Notes under the pieces: generated by a model | The model's database searches: none | What the model saw: only the letters and a program-made list of their open reading frames with translations | What the model was told of the DNA's origin: nothing | Part shown: positions 24,697 to 34,174 of the stretch, in pieces | Layout: the number at the start of each line of letters is the position of its first letter | Numbering within the stretch: the stretch's first letter is position 1 | NCBI GenBank assembly: GCA_965200115.1 | Contig: OZ241336.1 | Span: 2,046,001-2,110,000 of the forward strand | Direction of reading: 5' to 3' | DNA length: 64,000 bases | Source: JAPOUP01 sp026708635 | Lineage (GTDB): Bacteria; Pseudomonadota; Alphaproteobacteria; Rhodobacterales; Rhodobacteraceae | Made by a program: the position numbers and the translations under genes

Positions 24697-26139
24697 TCAC
24701 CCGATCATCGGTAGAAGCCTGTCGAGCGAACTTTTGGCGTCGCCGTAGAACATCCGCGTGTTCTCCCTGTAAAAGAGCGGGTTCTCGATGCCCGAATAGC
24801 CGGTGCCCTGTCCACGTTTCGAGACAAAGACCTGCCTGGATTTCCACACCTCCAGGACCGGCATGCCGGCGATTGGGGAGTTCGGGTCGTCCTGGGCGGC
24901 TGGATTGACGATGTCGTTTGAGCCAATGACGATGGCGACGTCCGTCTCGGGGAAGTCTTCGTTGATCTCATCCATCTCCAGTACGATGTCGTAGGGTACC
25001 CTCGCTTCGGCGAGGAGCACGTTCATATGCCCGGGCAGACGGCCCGCTACCGGATGGATGGCGAAACGCACCTCCTTGCCCCGGGCCCGGAGCTTCCGCG
25101 TGAGTTCGCTGACCGACTGCTGCGCCTGCGCGACCGCCATGCCGTAACCCGGCACGATAATCACGCTGTCAGCGTCGTTAAGCGCCGCCGCTACGCCGTC
25201 GGCGTCGATGGCGACCATCTCGCCCTCGACCTCCATCTGCGGGCCGACCGCACCGCCGAAGCCCCCGAGAATGACGCTGACAAACGCGCGGTTCATCGCC
25301 CTGCACATGATATAGCTGAGGATCGCGCCGGACGAGCCCACCAGGGCGCCCGTGACGATCAGGAGATCGTTCGACAGCGTAAAGCCGATCGCGGCCGCGG
25401 CCCAGCCCGAGTAGCTGTTAAGCATCGAAACCACGACCGGCATGTCCGCACCGCCTATGCCCATGATCAGATGGTAGCCGATGAAGAAAGCGAGCGCGGT
25501 TATCAGGATGAGAGGCCACATACCGCCGGCCATCATGTACCAGACCGCCAGCGCCACGCACAGCGCGGCGGCGGCGGCGTTCAGGAAATGGCCGCCCGGA
25601 AGTTGCCTGGGTTTGCCGTCAACCCTGCCGGCGAGTTTGCCGAAAGCGATGACCGAACCGGTGAACGTGATCGCGCCGATGAATACGCCCAGCACCACCT
25701 CGACCTGCAGGAAAGCGATCTCGGGCGGGGTTTTCTTCGCGACCTTCGCGGCAAAGGCGGCCAACCCGCCCAGGTCCTCTCCGGCCGCCTTCATCGCGAA
25801 AACGCGCAGCCTCTCCATCTCCGCGTTCAGGCCGACGAAAACGGCGGCGAGGCCAACGAACGAGTGCAGCGCGGCGACAAGCTGCGGCATCTCGGTCATT
25901 TCGACGCGCTGCGCGACAACCACGCCAATTCCGGCGCCGATGACCATCATCGCGACCATGACGCCGATGTTGCCGATACCCGGCCCCAGAATTGAGAACA
26001 CGACGGCGAGCGCCATGCCGATTATGCCGTACCAGACGGCGCGCTTGGCGCTTTCCTGGTTCGAGAGACCTCCCAGGGACAGAATGAAAAGGACCGATGC
26101 CGCGATCGCCGCGGCGGTGACGAGTTGCTCTCCAAACAT
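24697..26139 (-). CDS. pntB: NAD(P) transhydrogenase, beta subunit
   Basis: A 480-residue subunit of the proton-translocating transhydrogenase, which makes NADPH from NADH using the proton gradient. The first ~270 residues are membrane spans (start MFGEQLVTAAAIAASVLFIL, GVMVAMMVIGAGIGVVVAQR). The C-terminal domain III binds NADP(H): IIVPGYGMAVAQAQQSV, RFAIHPVAGRLPGHMNVLL, AIVIGSNDIVNPAAQDDP and the closing YGDAK. Length and topology match the family. It begins 18 bases after pntA stops, in one operon. Confidence 0.97.
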   Translation of the reverse strand: MFGEQLVTAAAIAASVLFILSLGGLSNQESAKRAVWYGIIGMALAVVFSILGPGIGNIGVMVAMMVIGAGIGVVVAQRVEMTEMPQLVAALHSFVGLAAVFVGLNAEMERLRVFAMKAAGEDLGGLAAFAAKVAKKTPPEIAFLQVEVVLGVFIGAITFTGSVIAFGKLAGRVDGKPRQLPGGHFLNAAAAALCVALAVWYMMAGGMWPLILITALAFFIGYHLIMGIGGADMPVVVSMLNSYSGWAAAAIGFTLSNDLLIVTGALVGSSGAILSYIMCRAMNRAFVSVILGGFGGAVGPQMEVEGEMVAIDADGVAAALNDADSVIIVPGYGMAVAQAQQSVSELTRKLRARGKEVRFAIHPVAGRLPGHMNVLLAEARVPYDIVLEMDEINEDFPETDVAIVIGSNDIVNPAAQDDPNSPIAGMPVLEVWKSRQVFVSKRGQGTGYSGIENPLFYRENTRMFYGDAKSSLDRLLPMIG

Positions 26140-26157
26140 TGGCTCTTCCCCGCGGCG

Positions 26158-27735
26158 TCAGGATTTCTGGAACATGGCGAGCATCCTGCGGGTGACCAGG
26201 AAGCCGCCGACGATGTTGACCGTCGCGATCAGGACCGAGACCGCGGCCAGCAGTACCACCAGCCAGTTGCCCGAACCGATCTGCAGGATCGCGCCAAGGA
26301 CGATAATGCCCGAGATCGCGTTGGTGACGGCCATCAGGGGCGTGTGCAGCGCATGGCTCACGTTCCAGATCACTTGGAAACCGACAAAGCAGGCCAGCAC
26401 GAAGACAATGAAATGCTGCATGAAGCTTGGCGGCGCGACAAGCCCCAGAAACCCCATCAGCGCGACCCCCGCGGCAAGCATGGTAACCTGGCTGCGGGTC
26501 TGCGCGCGGAAGGCTTTGAGTTCCCGCTCGCGCCTTTCCTCGGGCGTCGGCTCCCTGGGCTTTTCCTTCGGCGCTGAAGCGATGGCCGCGACCTTCGGCG
26601 GCGGCGGCGGGTAGGTGATCTCGCCCCCGAAGACCACCGTCGCGCCGCGTATCACGTCGTCCTCCATGTCATGCACGACAGTCCCGTCTTTCCCGGGCGT
26701 CAGGTCGGTCATCATGTGACGGATGTTCGTGGAGTAAAGCATCGAGGCCTGGCTGGCCATGCGGCTGGCGAAATCGGTGTACCCAACGATGGTCACGCCG
26801 TTATCGGTTACGACCTTCTCGTCCTTGACGGTCAGCTCACAGTTTCCGCCCTGTTGCGCCGCCAGGTCAACGATCACGGAGCCGGACTTCATGGCCTCGA
26901 CCATATCCCCGGTCCAGAGGACGGGAGCCGGACGGTTCGGAATCAGCGCCGTGGTGATCACGATGTCAATCTCGGGCGCAAGCTCGCGGAATTTCTCGAG
27001 CTGCTTTTCCCTGAACTCCGGAGAGGACGGCGCGGCGTACCCCCCTGTAGCGCTTGAATCCTGCCCGGCTTCCTCGAAATCCAGAAAAACGAACTCGGCG
27101 CCCATCGATTCGATCTGTTCGGCAACTTCCGGACGGACGTCAAAGGCATAGGTGATCGCGCCGAGCGAGGTCGCCGTACCGATGGCGGCGAGGCCCGCCA
27201 CACCGGCGCCGACGACCAGTACCTTCGCCGGCGGCACCTTGCCGGCGGCGGTGACCTGGCCGGTGAAGAAGCGGCCGAAGTTGTTTCCGGCCTCGATCAC
27301 CGCGCGATAGCCCGCGATATTCGCCATCGAGGACAGCGCATCCATCTTCTGTGCCCGACTGATCCTGGGCACCATCTCCATCGCGATGACGTTGGCGCCC
27401 CTAGATTTCGCAAACTCCAGCCCGACTTCGTTACCGCCGGGATCAAAGAAGGAAATCAGCGTTTTGCCCTTGACCAGCCAGTCGAGTTCCGTCTCGTCTG
27501 GCTCCCGCACCTTGGCGACGATGTCGGCATCCTTCCAGAGCGTCTCCGCGGTGCCGACCACTTGGGCGCCTGCCTGTTCATAGGCCGCGTCGGAAAAGCC
27601 GGCGCTGACCCCGGCGCCAGCCTCTATCGCGCAGTGATAGCCCAGCTTGCGCAGCTGGCTCACGCTCTCGGGCGTCATCGCGACACGTGCCTCACCCTCA
27701 AAAGTCTCCGTGGGCGTTCCGATTGTCTGGGCCAT
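26158..27735 (-). CDS. pntA: NAD(P) transhydrogenase, alpha subunit (fused alpha1-alpha2)
   Basis: 525 residues. Domain I (1-~385) binds NAD(H): GTPTETFEGEARVAMTPESV at the start, GAGVAG at 176-181, ITTALIPNRPAPVLW and VDLAAQQGGNCELT. After a charged linker (KEKPREPTPEERRERELKAF) come four membrane spans to the end (FVLACFVGFQVIWNVSHALH, GSGNWLVVLLAAVSVLIATV). Some alphaproteobacteria split alpha into two genes; here it is one chain as in E. coli. It leads the pntAB operon. ATG 27735 fits the family start. Confidence 0.96.
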   Translation of the reverse strand: MAQTIGTPTETFEGEARVAMTPESVSQLRKLGYHCAIEAGAGVSAGFSDAAYEQAGAQVVGTAETLWKDADIVAKVREPDETELDWLVKGKTLISFFDPGGNEVGLEFAKSRGANVIAMEMVPRISRAQKMDALSSMANIAGYRAVIEAGNNFGRFFTGQVTAAGKVPPAKVLVVGAGVAGLAAIGTATSLGAITYAFDVRPEVAEQIESMGAEFVFLDFEEAGQDSSATGGYAAPSSPEFREKQLEKFRELAPEIDIVITTALIPNRPAPVLWTGDMVEAMKSGSVIVDLAAQQGGNCELTVKDEKVVTDNGVTIVGYTDFASRMASQASMLYSTNIRHMMTDLTPGKDGTVVHDMEDDVIRGATVVFGGEITYPPPPPKVAAIASAPKEKPREPTPEERRERELKAFRAQTRSQVTMLAAGVALMGFLGLVAPPSFMQHFIVFVLACFVGFQVIWNVSHALHTPLMAVTNAISGIIVLGAILQIGSGNWLVVLLAAVSVLIATVNIVGGFLVTRRMLAMFQKS

Positions 27736-28557
27736 TTCCTAATCTCTTCTATGGATCATTGGATCGGTGACGGTACCTTCGAACAACGTGCCGCCGAAAC
27801 TCACCGTTTCGCTCCGCGGCCGGCAGGAATTGATGGCGCGCGCGGAACTGACGGCGTCCGCGTCCATCTCCATCGATTGAACGGTCTCCGGGACCGTATC
27901 GGCGAACGATGGACCCAAACGCGTGTCGAAACGCCGCCCGCGGTCCGCCGCGGTCGAGCCACGGCCCTGCCCCGGCGGGCGGGACATAGCGCCAACGCAT
28001 ATTGGGTCGCCGGACCATATGTCCGCGTGGCATTGGCTTACATAAGCGGAATCGCGCTCACGCATCCCCGCCTGAAACGGAGTTGTGGCGCTGAAGACGC
28101 CGTTCGGATCCACTCCGTCCACCGCGTTCGACCACCGGGGCGTCATTCCATGGAACGGAGCGTCACGGTCGATGCCGCGGCGGCCGTCGGCCATTGAGGC
28201 TGCATATCCCATCCCTTCACGACTCCCGTGATCCATCAGGCGTAATTGACCTATCGTCGCGCCTCCATAGCGTAACCCGACATGTTGACGCAGCCGCATC
28301 GGGATTTTTCCGCGACGCGCCGCGGGAACGTTCCGCGGAGGATGGTCCCGCCGTCCGGAATTGCCGGAGCCGTTCCGCGGATCCATATTCAACGGAATCC
28401 GTCGGGGAAATCCGACGCCTGAACCGGATGCGCCTCCGATCAATTCCAGGGTTCCGCAATGCCGGCCGGGAGTCCGGCGGGCCGGACAGGAGGCGGCCGC
28501 GAGGGCTCCATCGAAACCGGCCGTTCAACGCAGCGGGGAAGGCAGTATCGACATCGG
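27736..28557. other. Gene-poor gap between pntA and dld
   Basis: 822 bases. Long open frames exist on both strands (for example 27739-28443 minus, 234 codons) but their translations show no known motif, no ribosome site at a plausible start and no domain-like composition. The promoter of pntAB should lie at the left end. I see no RNA gene here. Confidence 0.4.
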
Positions 28558-30255
28558 TCACGGGCGGTTTTCCCCGCCATAGTTGCGGGACTTGGACATC
28601 CTGCCGATTCCGGGGTTGAAGGAGTTAGTGGGGTCGCAGGCCCTGTAGTGCGCCGCGAGATCGGGCTTGGCGTGGTAAAGGTGACCGACGTTGTGCTCGG
28701 CGGGATATTCGGCTCCACGCCTGTCAAGGAGTTCAAGCATCGCTTCCTTGATCCTCTTTGGATCGGCACCCTTTTTGACGACATAGTCCTGATGCATGAC
28801 GTGGCACATGAAATGACCGTAATAGAGCTTATGGACCAGCTGGGCGTCGATTTCGGGCGGCAGGGTTTCAAGCCAGTCACGGTCATTGCGGCGGAGGGCG
28901 ACATCGAGCGCGATGATGTCCTCGACCTCGCGCGCGTGGATCGCCATGTAGCGAACCGCGGCGCCGGCGGCGGCGAACCGGTGCAGACCGGCTATTTTCG
29001 CCTCACGCGGCGTGCATTCGAAGAAATCGGCCTGATGTCTTCCCGCCAGGAAGCCGGGGAGCCACTCAGCGGCCTCGTCGATCCCCCCGTCTTTCATCTT
29101 CAGGATGAGGTGATGCTCGAACCGGTCACGGAAATCCGTCATCCGTTCGGGAAGAACACGGGGCCAAAGGCGCGAGGCGGCCTGCATGAACCGGTCAGTC
29201 AGGTTGCCCAGGAACGGAACTCTACGCAGACGGGCATCGACCGCGCCCTTAAGCGCGAAGAACATCGGTAGCCGGTCGGTACCGAGCCTGTCGATCATAA
29301 CCACGGTGTCCTTGCCATATCTTTCGGTGATGTCGAACACTTCGCGATGAACGTACTCGGCGGAGACGGGGAGCGACTGGAACTCTCCCAGGATGTGGCG
29401 ACGCAGGTCGGTTAGGTCGGCGGGATCGTTCGTGCCGATGTAAAAGATTTTTTCGGAGGCGTTCTTCGGAAACGTGTCGAGCCGGACGGCGAACACGGCG
29501 AGCTTGCCGGCGGAACCGGACGTCTCAAAGAGCTTCCCTTTGTCGGCGTTGAAGCGGGCGGGCGTCGCCGCATCCATGTCGCGCACGACACTTGTGTAGT
29601 CACTTGCCGAGGCGCGTCTGTTGGTGGCGCCGGGCTCTTTGTCGAAATTGCCGCTCTCGAGGTTCGCGAGGATCTCGTCCGGTGTTCCTCCGAGATCGAT
29701 GCCCAGGTGGTTGACAAGCTCAAGCCGCGCGTCCGCCGTGATCCTGGCGTAGACGGCGAGTTCCGTGTAGGCCGGTCCCCGCTCGACCAGCGAGCCTCCC
29801 GAGTTGTTGCAGACGCCGCCGATGATCGACGCGCCAATGCATGAGGATCCGATCACCGAATGCGGTTCGCGTCCCAGGGGCGCCAGCAGTCTCTCCAGCG
29901 CGAAGAGCGTGGCGCCGGGGAAGCTGACGACCTGTTTGCCGCCATTGATCGGGATCAGTCCATCCATCCGGCGGGTATTGATCAGGATGACGTCGCGATC
30001 GTAAGCGCCGCTTGGCGTCGATCCCTCGGTCAACCCGGTATTCGCCGCCTGCATAATGACGATCTTGTCGGCCTCGACGCAGGCCTGCAGCACCCTCCAC
30101 TGCTCGAGCAGCCTGCCGGGGCAAACGACGCAGAGCGCCTCTCCCTCGCCGGACCGGAAACCGCGGCGGAACCGTTCGGTCGCGCGCTGACCGGTCAGAA
30201 CATGTCGTGACCCGACGATCCCCCGAAGCGTTTTGAGAAGCTCTCCGTCAGTCAT
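28558..30255 (-). CDS. dld: Quinone-dependent D-lactate dehydrogenase
   Basis: A 565-residue FAD enzyme oxidising D-lactate to pyruvate and passing electrons to quinone at the inner membrane. The N-terminal FAD-binding (PCMH-type) part shows ANTGLTEGSTPSGAYDRDVI, GKQVVSFPGATLFALERLL and GGVCNNSGGSLVERGPAYTE. The C-terminal membrane-associated cap region has RFEHHLILKMKDGGIDEAAE and MCHVMHQDYVVKKG, and ends with GHLYHAKPDLAAHYRACDP. The start at ATG 30255 has GGAGGG upstream; an open frame 36 codons longer runs into the pseudogene of the neighbouring element. Length matches E. coli Dld (571). Confidence 0.96.
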   Translation of the reverse strand: MTDGELLKTLRGIVGSRHVLTGQRATERFRRGFRSGEGEALCVVCPGRLLEQWRVLQACVEADKIVIMQAANTGLTEGSTPSGAYDRDVILINTRRMDGLIPINGGKQVVSFPGATLFALERLLAPLGREPHSVIGSSCIGASIIGGVCNNSGGSLVERGPAYTELAVYARITADARLELVNHLGIDLGGTPDEILANLESGNFDKEPGATNRRASASDYTSVVRDMDAATPARFNADKGKLFETSGSAGKLAVFAVRLDTFPKNASEKIFYIGTNDPADLTDLRRHILGEFQSLPVSAEYVHREVFDITERYGKDTVVMIDRLGTDRLPMFFALKGAVDARLRRVPFLGNLTDRFMQAASRLWPRVLPERMTDFRDRFEHHLILKMKDGGIDEAAEWLPGFLAGRHQADFFECTPREAKIAGLHRFAAAGAAVRYMAIHAREVEDIIALDVALRRNDRDWLETLPPEIDAQLVHKLYYGHFMCHVMHQDYVVKKGADPKRIKEAMLELLDRRGAEYPAEHNVGHLYHAKPDLAAHYRACDPTNSFNPGIGRMSKSRNYGGENRP

Positions 30256-30340
30256 GCGGCCCTCCACTTTATCGCGGCCGCCGCTGTCCGCCCGAGCGGA
30301 TTTCCGCAGTGGCCGAACCGATCCACTTTGGCGGCACCGA

Positions 30341-31442
30341 TTAAATCGATCGTTGAGAAACATAACGGTACGTCAGGCGGCATTCCAGTTCCAGGAGATT
30401 CCGCCCGTTTTTCCAGGCGTACGCGTGGACGGCAAGGGAACTCACTCCGTTGCCATGCGCTCGGTCGGCAGCGTGATCCGGGACCAGTGGCTTGACGCGC
30501 CGGGCCTCCGCCGACCGGTAGCTGTTGGCATGAAGTCGGCCGTCCACGATGACCACGACGGGGGCGTCGTTTCCAGGCTGGAACCGGGGGTACCGGGTGG
30601 GTTGCTTCGCCCGGTGAGGTTGGTACAAGCTGGCGCACAGGATCGATCCTGAATGCGGTACCGGAAGTGACAAGCGCCTTCAGACGGCCCCTGTCCGGCA
30701 CCAGCACCGTACCATAGCCGACGCCAGTATTTCGGTAGTTTCGCATCGCGCGCGCGAGGCTCGATCGCCGGGGCACGGCGTCCGTCCGCGTTTCCCGCGA
30801 AGTCTCTACATCCTGTCTGGGCAGGAGTGTCCTGGAAAATACCGGCAACAGGGCGCGGTCATCGCTCAATTCCGCGACTTTCCCGAGAAGCGCTTCCCTG
30901 GCCTGGCGGTCTTGGAACGGCGCCAGCCAGACCACGAAGAACCGCCCGCCCTCGATTCTGGGCGCCGATCTCCAAAGGCTTTTGACGGAACCGCCGCGCC
31001 GGAGCGCGTCTCTGTCGAAGATATGAACGCCGGAGACGCGCGAGATATCCGCCTGAACCTTGTATCCGCGAGGCCTCCGGATCTCGGCGGCAAGGCTTTC
31101 GAACTGTCCAGGGCCGGCCTCAATCAGGTAACCATTGGGTAGGGGCGCCATGAACCGGCAGCCGCGCTCCGGAGGAAATAGGTCTGTCGGCGTGTGGCTC
31201 GTGGCGAGAGAGTCTGGGAACATCTGTACGGTCAGCAGTGTCCTGTCCCCGAACGTCTCGACCTCCGCGCGGGAGGCATGAAGCTCTTGAACCCGGCCGC
31301 CGATTTTTTCCTTTTGTTCGTTGAGGCGCCCCTTGACGATACTGTCTTTCCCCTTGCCTCCACCGCGAGAGCTTTCCGGAGCCGGGTCCATCCGAAGGCT
31401 AAGCACGGGATTGAGTAACGGGCGATCGTGTTCGTCAGCCAT
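30341..31442 (-). pseudogene. ietS: S8 peptidase of the second IetAS module, frameshifted and truncated
   Basis: Starts at ATG 31442, overlapping the ietA end by 8 bases, with a perfect GAGGAGGTGAGAC site. The first ~285 residues are intact (MADEHDRPLLNPVLSLRM to TSGTAFRIDPVRQLVP). Near 30595 the homology jumps frame to DAPVVVIVDGRLHANSYRS, which holds the catalytic Asp, and HGNGVSSLAVHAYAW with the catalytic His. The frame then ends at 30341, and the catalytic Ser region is missing altogether; dld begins 86 bases further. So this protease cannot be active, while its AAA partner remains open. Confidence 0.8.
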
Positions 31443-32565
31443 GTCTCACCTCCTCGTCCTGCTTGAGATAGCCATATACGGTTTGGCGCGTGACGCCGAT
31501 AAGGCGACTGATGTTGGCGCCGCTGAGGTGGTCTTGGGTGTTCAGTTGGAGTGCGAGAGTCCTTTTACGGGCCGCGCTGAGTTCACCGGACTGCGGAAGC
31601 GCCGTCTTGCCTGCCCGCGATTCAACGACGGCGAACGCCACGGAAGCGAGGTCCAGCGGCCTGGAATCGAGCACCGCGTGGCGTCGGGCGGTCAGGCTGA
31701 TTGCCTCGATGTCTGCGCCGGACAGGTGGGGCGAGACGGCTGCGAGCGGCTCCGATACATTGTGTTCGTCATGGTCCTCGAAAAGGAAGTACCGCCAAAG
31801 ATTCTCCCGGACGCCGGCATCCGGGTTCCCGAGGTCTATCTTGTATGGGAACCTTCGCCAGATGGCCGGATCGAGCAGATGTGGGTGATTGGTGGCCGCG
31901 ATGACGACGGTGTGATGGTCAAGGCTGTCGAGTCCCTGGATCACGGTGTTGACAACCCGCTTCAGCTCTCCGAGTTCATGCCGGTCGTCCCGCAGCTTGG
32001 CCACGGCGTCCATTTCGTCGAGCAGAAGAACGGCATTCCGGGAAGGAACGAAGTCAAAGATGGTCCGGACGTTCTTGGCCGTGTCACCCAGCAGGGACGA
32101 GATCACGGCGTCGAGACGCGCGACGTAGAACGGGCGGGACAGCTGGGCGGCCACATGCGCGGCCATGAGCGTCTTGCCCGTTCCGGGCGGCCCGAACAGA
32201 AGGAGGCCCAAACGGGAGGCCAGTCCCCTGGCGCTCAACTCATCGATGTGCCGCGCGGCCCTAACGAAGTCATCGAAGGCTTGGTTGGCCTCCTCGTTCA
32301 GGAAAAGCGGCTCCTCGGCCCAGGGCTTCTCCTCCAGCAGGGGCAGGCGCGATTTGGCGTCAACCGGCACTGTTTCCATGTAGCCGGATGCCCTGAGCGG
32401 CACTCCCCGCCTGCGCACTACCGAGCGTAGCTCCCTGGCGGCCGCATCCTCGCCGGCCGCTGAGAGCCCGCGGGCGATCTGGTTCGCGGCGCGACGGACA
32501 CGCGTGTAGTCCGCGGCTAGGGCGGCATCCGCCAGCTCTATCACATTCCTTGAATCGACGGTCAT
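31435..32565 (-). CDS. ietA: AAA+ ATPase of an IetAS-like module (copy 2)
   Basis: 376 residues. Walker A GPPGTGKT at 125-132, Walker B LDEMD at 182-186, sensor AATNHPHLLDPAIWRRF, and a C-terminal HTH (HLSGANISRLIGVTRQTVYG) of the resolvase type. Same layout as copy 1 at the left end of the window, but clearly diverged in sequence, so the two modules were acquired separately or split long ago. ATG 32565 has AAGGA upstream. The downstream protease is broken, so this ATPase is an orphan, possibly kept as repressor or antitoxin-like component. Confidence 0.85.
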   Translation of the reverse strand: MTVDSRNVIELADAALAADYTRVRRAANQIARGLSAAGEDAAARELRSVVRRRGVPLRASGYMETVPVDAKSRLPLLEEKPWAEEPLFLNEEANQAFDDFVRAARHIDELSARGLASRLGLLLFGPPGTGKTLMAAHVAAQLSRPFYVARLDAVISSLLGDTAKNVRTIFDFVPSRNAVLLLDEMDAVAKLRDDRHELGELKRVVNTVIQGLDSLDHHTVVIAATNHPHLLDPAIWRRFPYKIDLGNPDAGVRENLWRYFLFEDHDEHNVSEPLAAVSPHLSGADIEAISLTARRHAVLDSRPLDLASVAFAVVESRAGKTALPQSGELSAARKRTLALQLNTQDHLSGANISRLIGVTRQTVYGYLKQDEEVRHG

Positions 32566-32619
32566 GCGGATTCCTTCTCGCTGTCTCTGTCGCCGATATT
32601 GGTAATGGATTTTGTTATA

Positions 32620-32649
32620 TTGACAACTATTTTGTAGAAAATGTAAACT
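32620..32649 (+). promoter_or_regulatory. Promoter candidate of the XRE gene
   Basis: TTGACA (32620-32625) and TAAACT (32644-32649) separated by 18 bases, in an AT-rich divergent region between ietA copy 2 and the XRE gene. A small palindrome ATTTT-gtag-AAAAT lies in the spacer and could be an operator for either HTH protein. Confidence 0.4.
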
Positions 32650-32698
32650 TGATTATCGCTTTTGGTAAGAATATAAGAATATGTCGAGGAGCGATCTG

Positions 32699-33061
32699 AT
32701 GGTGGGACACCATTCCTTTGCGAGACTGACGGAAAGGCTGCCGTCAGCGAGCCGGGCCCGGATTGAGGCGCGGAAGGGGGCGCTTCGCGCCGCCATGCCG
32801 CTTCATGAGCTTCGGCGGGCGCGGGCCATGACCCAGAGGGCGGTTGGCGCGGCCTTGGACGTGCAGCAGCCGGCCGTCGCGAAGCTGGAACGCCGCACGG
32901 ACATGTACGTGTCCAATCTTCGCGCCTACATCGAGGCGATAGGCGGCCGTCTCGACATCGTCGCGCGGTTCCCCCAGGGAAGCGTGACCATCACGAACTT
33001 CTCCGAGGTCGGCGGGAACGGTCCCGAGGCGGGGCTGGCCCCAGAGTCAGCAAAGCCATAA
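32699..33061 (+). CDS. XRE-family antitoxin-like regulator, orphan
   Basis: 120 residues. A helix-turn-helix of the Cro/CI type occupies the middle: ELRRARAMTQRAVGAALDVQ then QPAVAKLERRTDMYVSNLRA, followed by IEAIGGRLDIVARFPQGSVT, as in HigA-like antitoxins. The ATG at 32699 is chosen because GAGGAG lies 7 bases upstream; an ATG 6 codons earlier has no site. No RelE/HigB toxin gene is adjacent. It diverges from ietA copy 2, so it may regulate that module or be the remnant of a HigBA pair. Confidence 0.75.
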   Translation: MVGHHSFARLTERLPSASRARIEARKGALRAAMPLHELRRARAMTQRAVGAALDVQQPAVAKLERRTDMYVSNLRAYIEAIGGRLDIVARFPQGSVTITNFSEVGGNGPEAGLAPESAKP

Positions 33062-33300
33062 TGTCGGCCTGAGTGGGGTATGCCCGGGATACGCGTGAAA
33101 AGCCGTCATGGGGTCCCGTTCGGTTGGCCATCTCGAACTTGTTCAGCGACGGAGGACGGCTAGCGACTGCTGGCCCGCAACCCCTCACACATAGATTCGG
33201 GACAGGCAGGCAGACCATCATGCGCGTCGGGAATCAGGCATGATCCTGTGGTGGGTCATGCTCCTTTGTTGGGAGGAACCCCAATCGGGCGATCCGGGAG

Positions 33301-33715
33301 TCACGCCTCACTGGCCGGCTTCGCGGCGAGGCGCAGCCCGAGGGAGTCCAGCAGGGCCAGCACGGTGCGCAGGGTGGGATTGCCTGTGGCGCTGAACAGG
33401 TGGGTTTGCCGGGCCATCCCGGGCAGCCCGCGGGCGCGGGCCACGATGCCGAGGCAATGGGCGATATAGGCTGGATCGTTGGTCTCCCCGCGCTGTTGAT
33501 GGTAAAAACCCGGTAGCCCGGCCCGATGCGCACGCACGGCTCCCGGATCGAACCGCCCATGGATCGCACATTGCCGGCATGGCCAAAGGCCAGACGGTTG
33601 ATCCGGGCGGTGATGATCGCGACCGCCCGCTCATCCCGCAGTCGGGCCAGCCACTTCCCAAAGGTTTCCGTCTGTTCGGCGCGATCACGTATATCGCGTA
33701 ACTTCCGGACGGCCG
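33301..33715 (-). pseudogene. Toxin-antitoxin wreck: RelE/HigB-like toxin start fused out of frame to an antitoxin end
   Basis: The upstream part encodes ETFGKWLARLRDERAVAIIT to GPGYRVFTINSAG, the first ~75 residues of a Gp49-like addiction toxin. The frame then shifts and DPAYIAHCLGIVARARGLP to GNPTLRTVLALLDSLGLRL follows, which is the C-terminal half of its HigA-like antitoxin. The toxin C-terminus (GGDK..QxxDI) and antitoxin N-terminus are missing, so an internal deletion joined the two genes. Compare the nearly complete pair at 51.0-51.6 kb. Confidence 0.65.
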
Positions 33716-33722
33716 TCGTGCA

Positions 33723-33917
33723 ATGGGTGTGTCGGCAGGCGCGGATGCGGGAGAACCGGCTGCGATCGGCAAAGCGTTCCCGCCGTGCGGCGGCTGGGGG
33801 ACTCAAGCGGGGGCTGGTGTGGCGGACTGCGCCAGCTACAATGACCCCGCGCGCTGGTGGCAGACGGGGGCGCTTCTGGCCGGCATCGCCGTCGGCGTCG
33901 TCATCGCCGCGTTCTGA
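33723..33917 (+). CDS. Possible small membrane protein
   Basis: 64 codons from ATG 33723, ending with a hydrophobic span WWQTGALLAGIAVGVVIAAF at the very C-terminus, preceded by SYNDPAR. The tail-anchor layout is plausible, but the N-terminal half is low-complexity and no clear ribosome site was seen. It lies head-to-head with the TA wreck. Weak call. Confidence 0.2.
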   Translation: MGVSAGADAGEPAAIGKAFPPCGGWGTQAGAGVADCASYNDPARWWQTGALLAGIAVGVVIAAF

Positions 33918-34174
33918 CACGCCGGGCCCCTCAGAAACCGTCGCCGACATGTCATTCGCCATGGGAAAACCTCCGATCAACGTGAATTGACCGGAAGATG
34001 CTCGCGCGCGTGGGCCGGCGAAATCAAGACGCAGGCGAAACGTCATGCTTTAACCGCTTACGGATGCGGGGCATGCCAATGCCCGCACCCGCTGAAGACA
34101 GGGTTCCCAATCGTCAGGACTCGTCCCCCGCTGTGACAACAGGCGGGACGGCGCCAGGATCCAGCGATTGTCTG

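Noticed and set aside
27739..28443. A 234-codon minus-strand frame between pntA and dld
   Set aside because: No recognisable domain, Arg/Ser/Pro-rich composition, competing open frames on both strands, no ribosome site.
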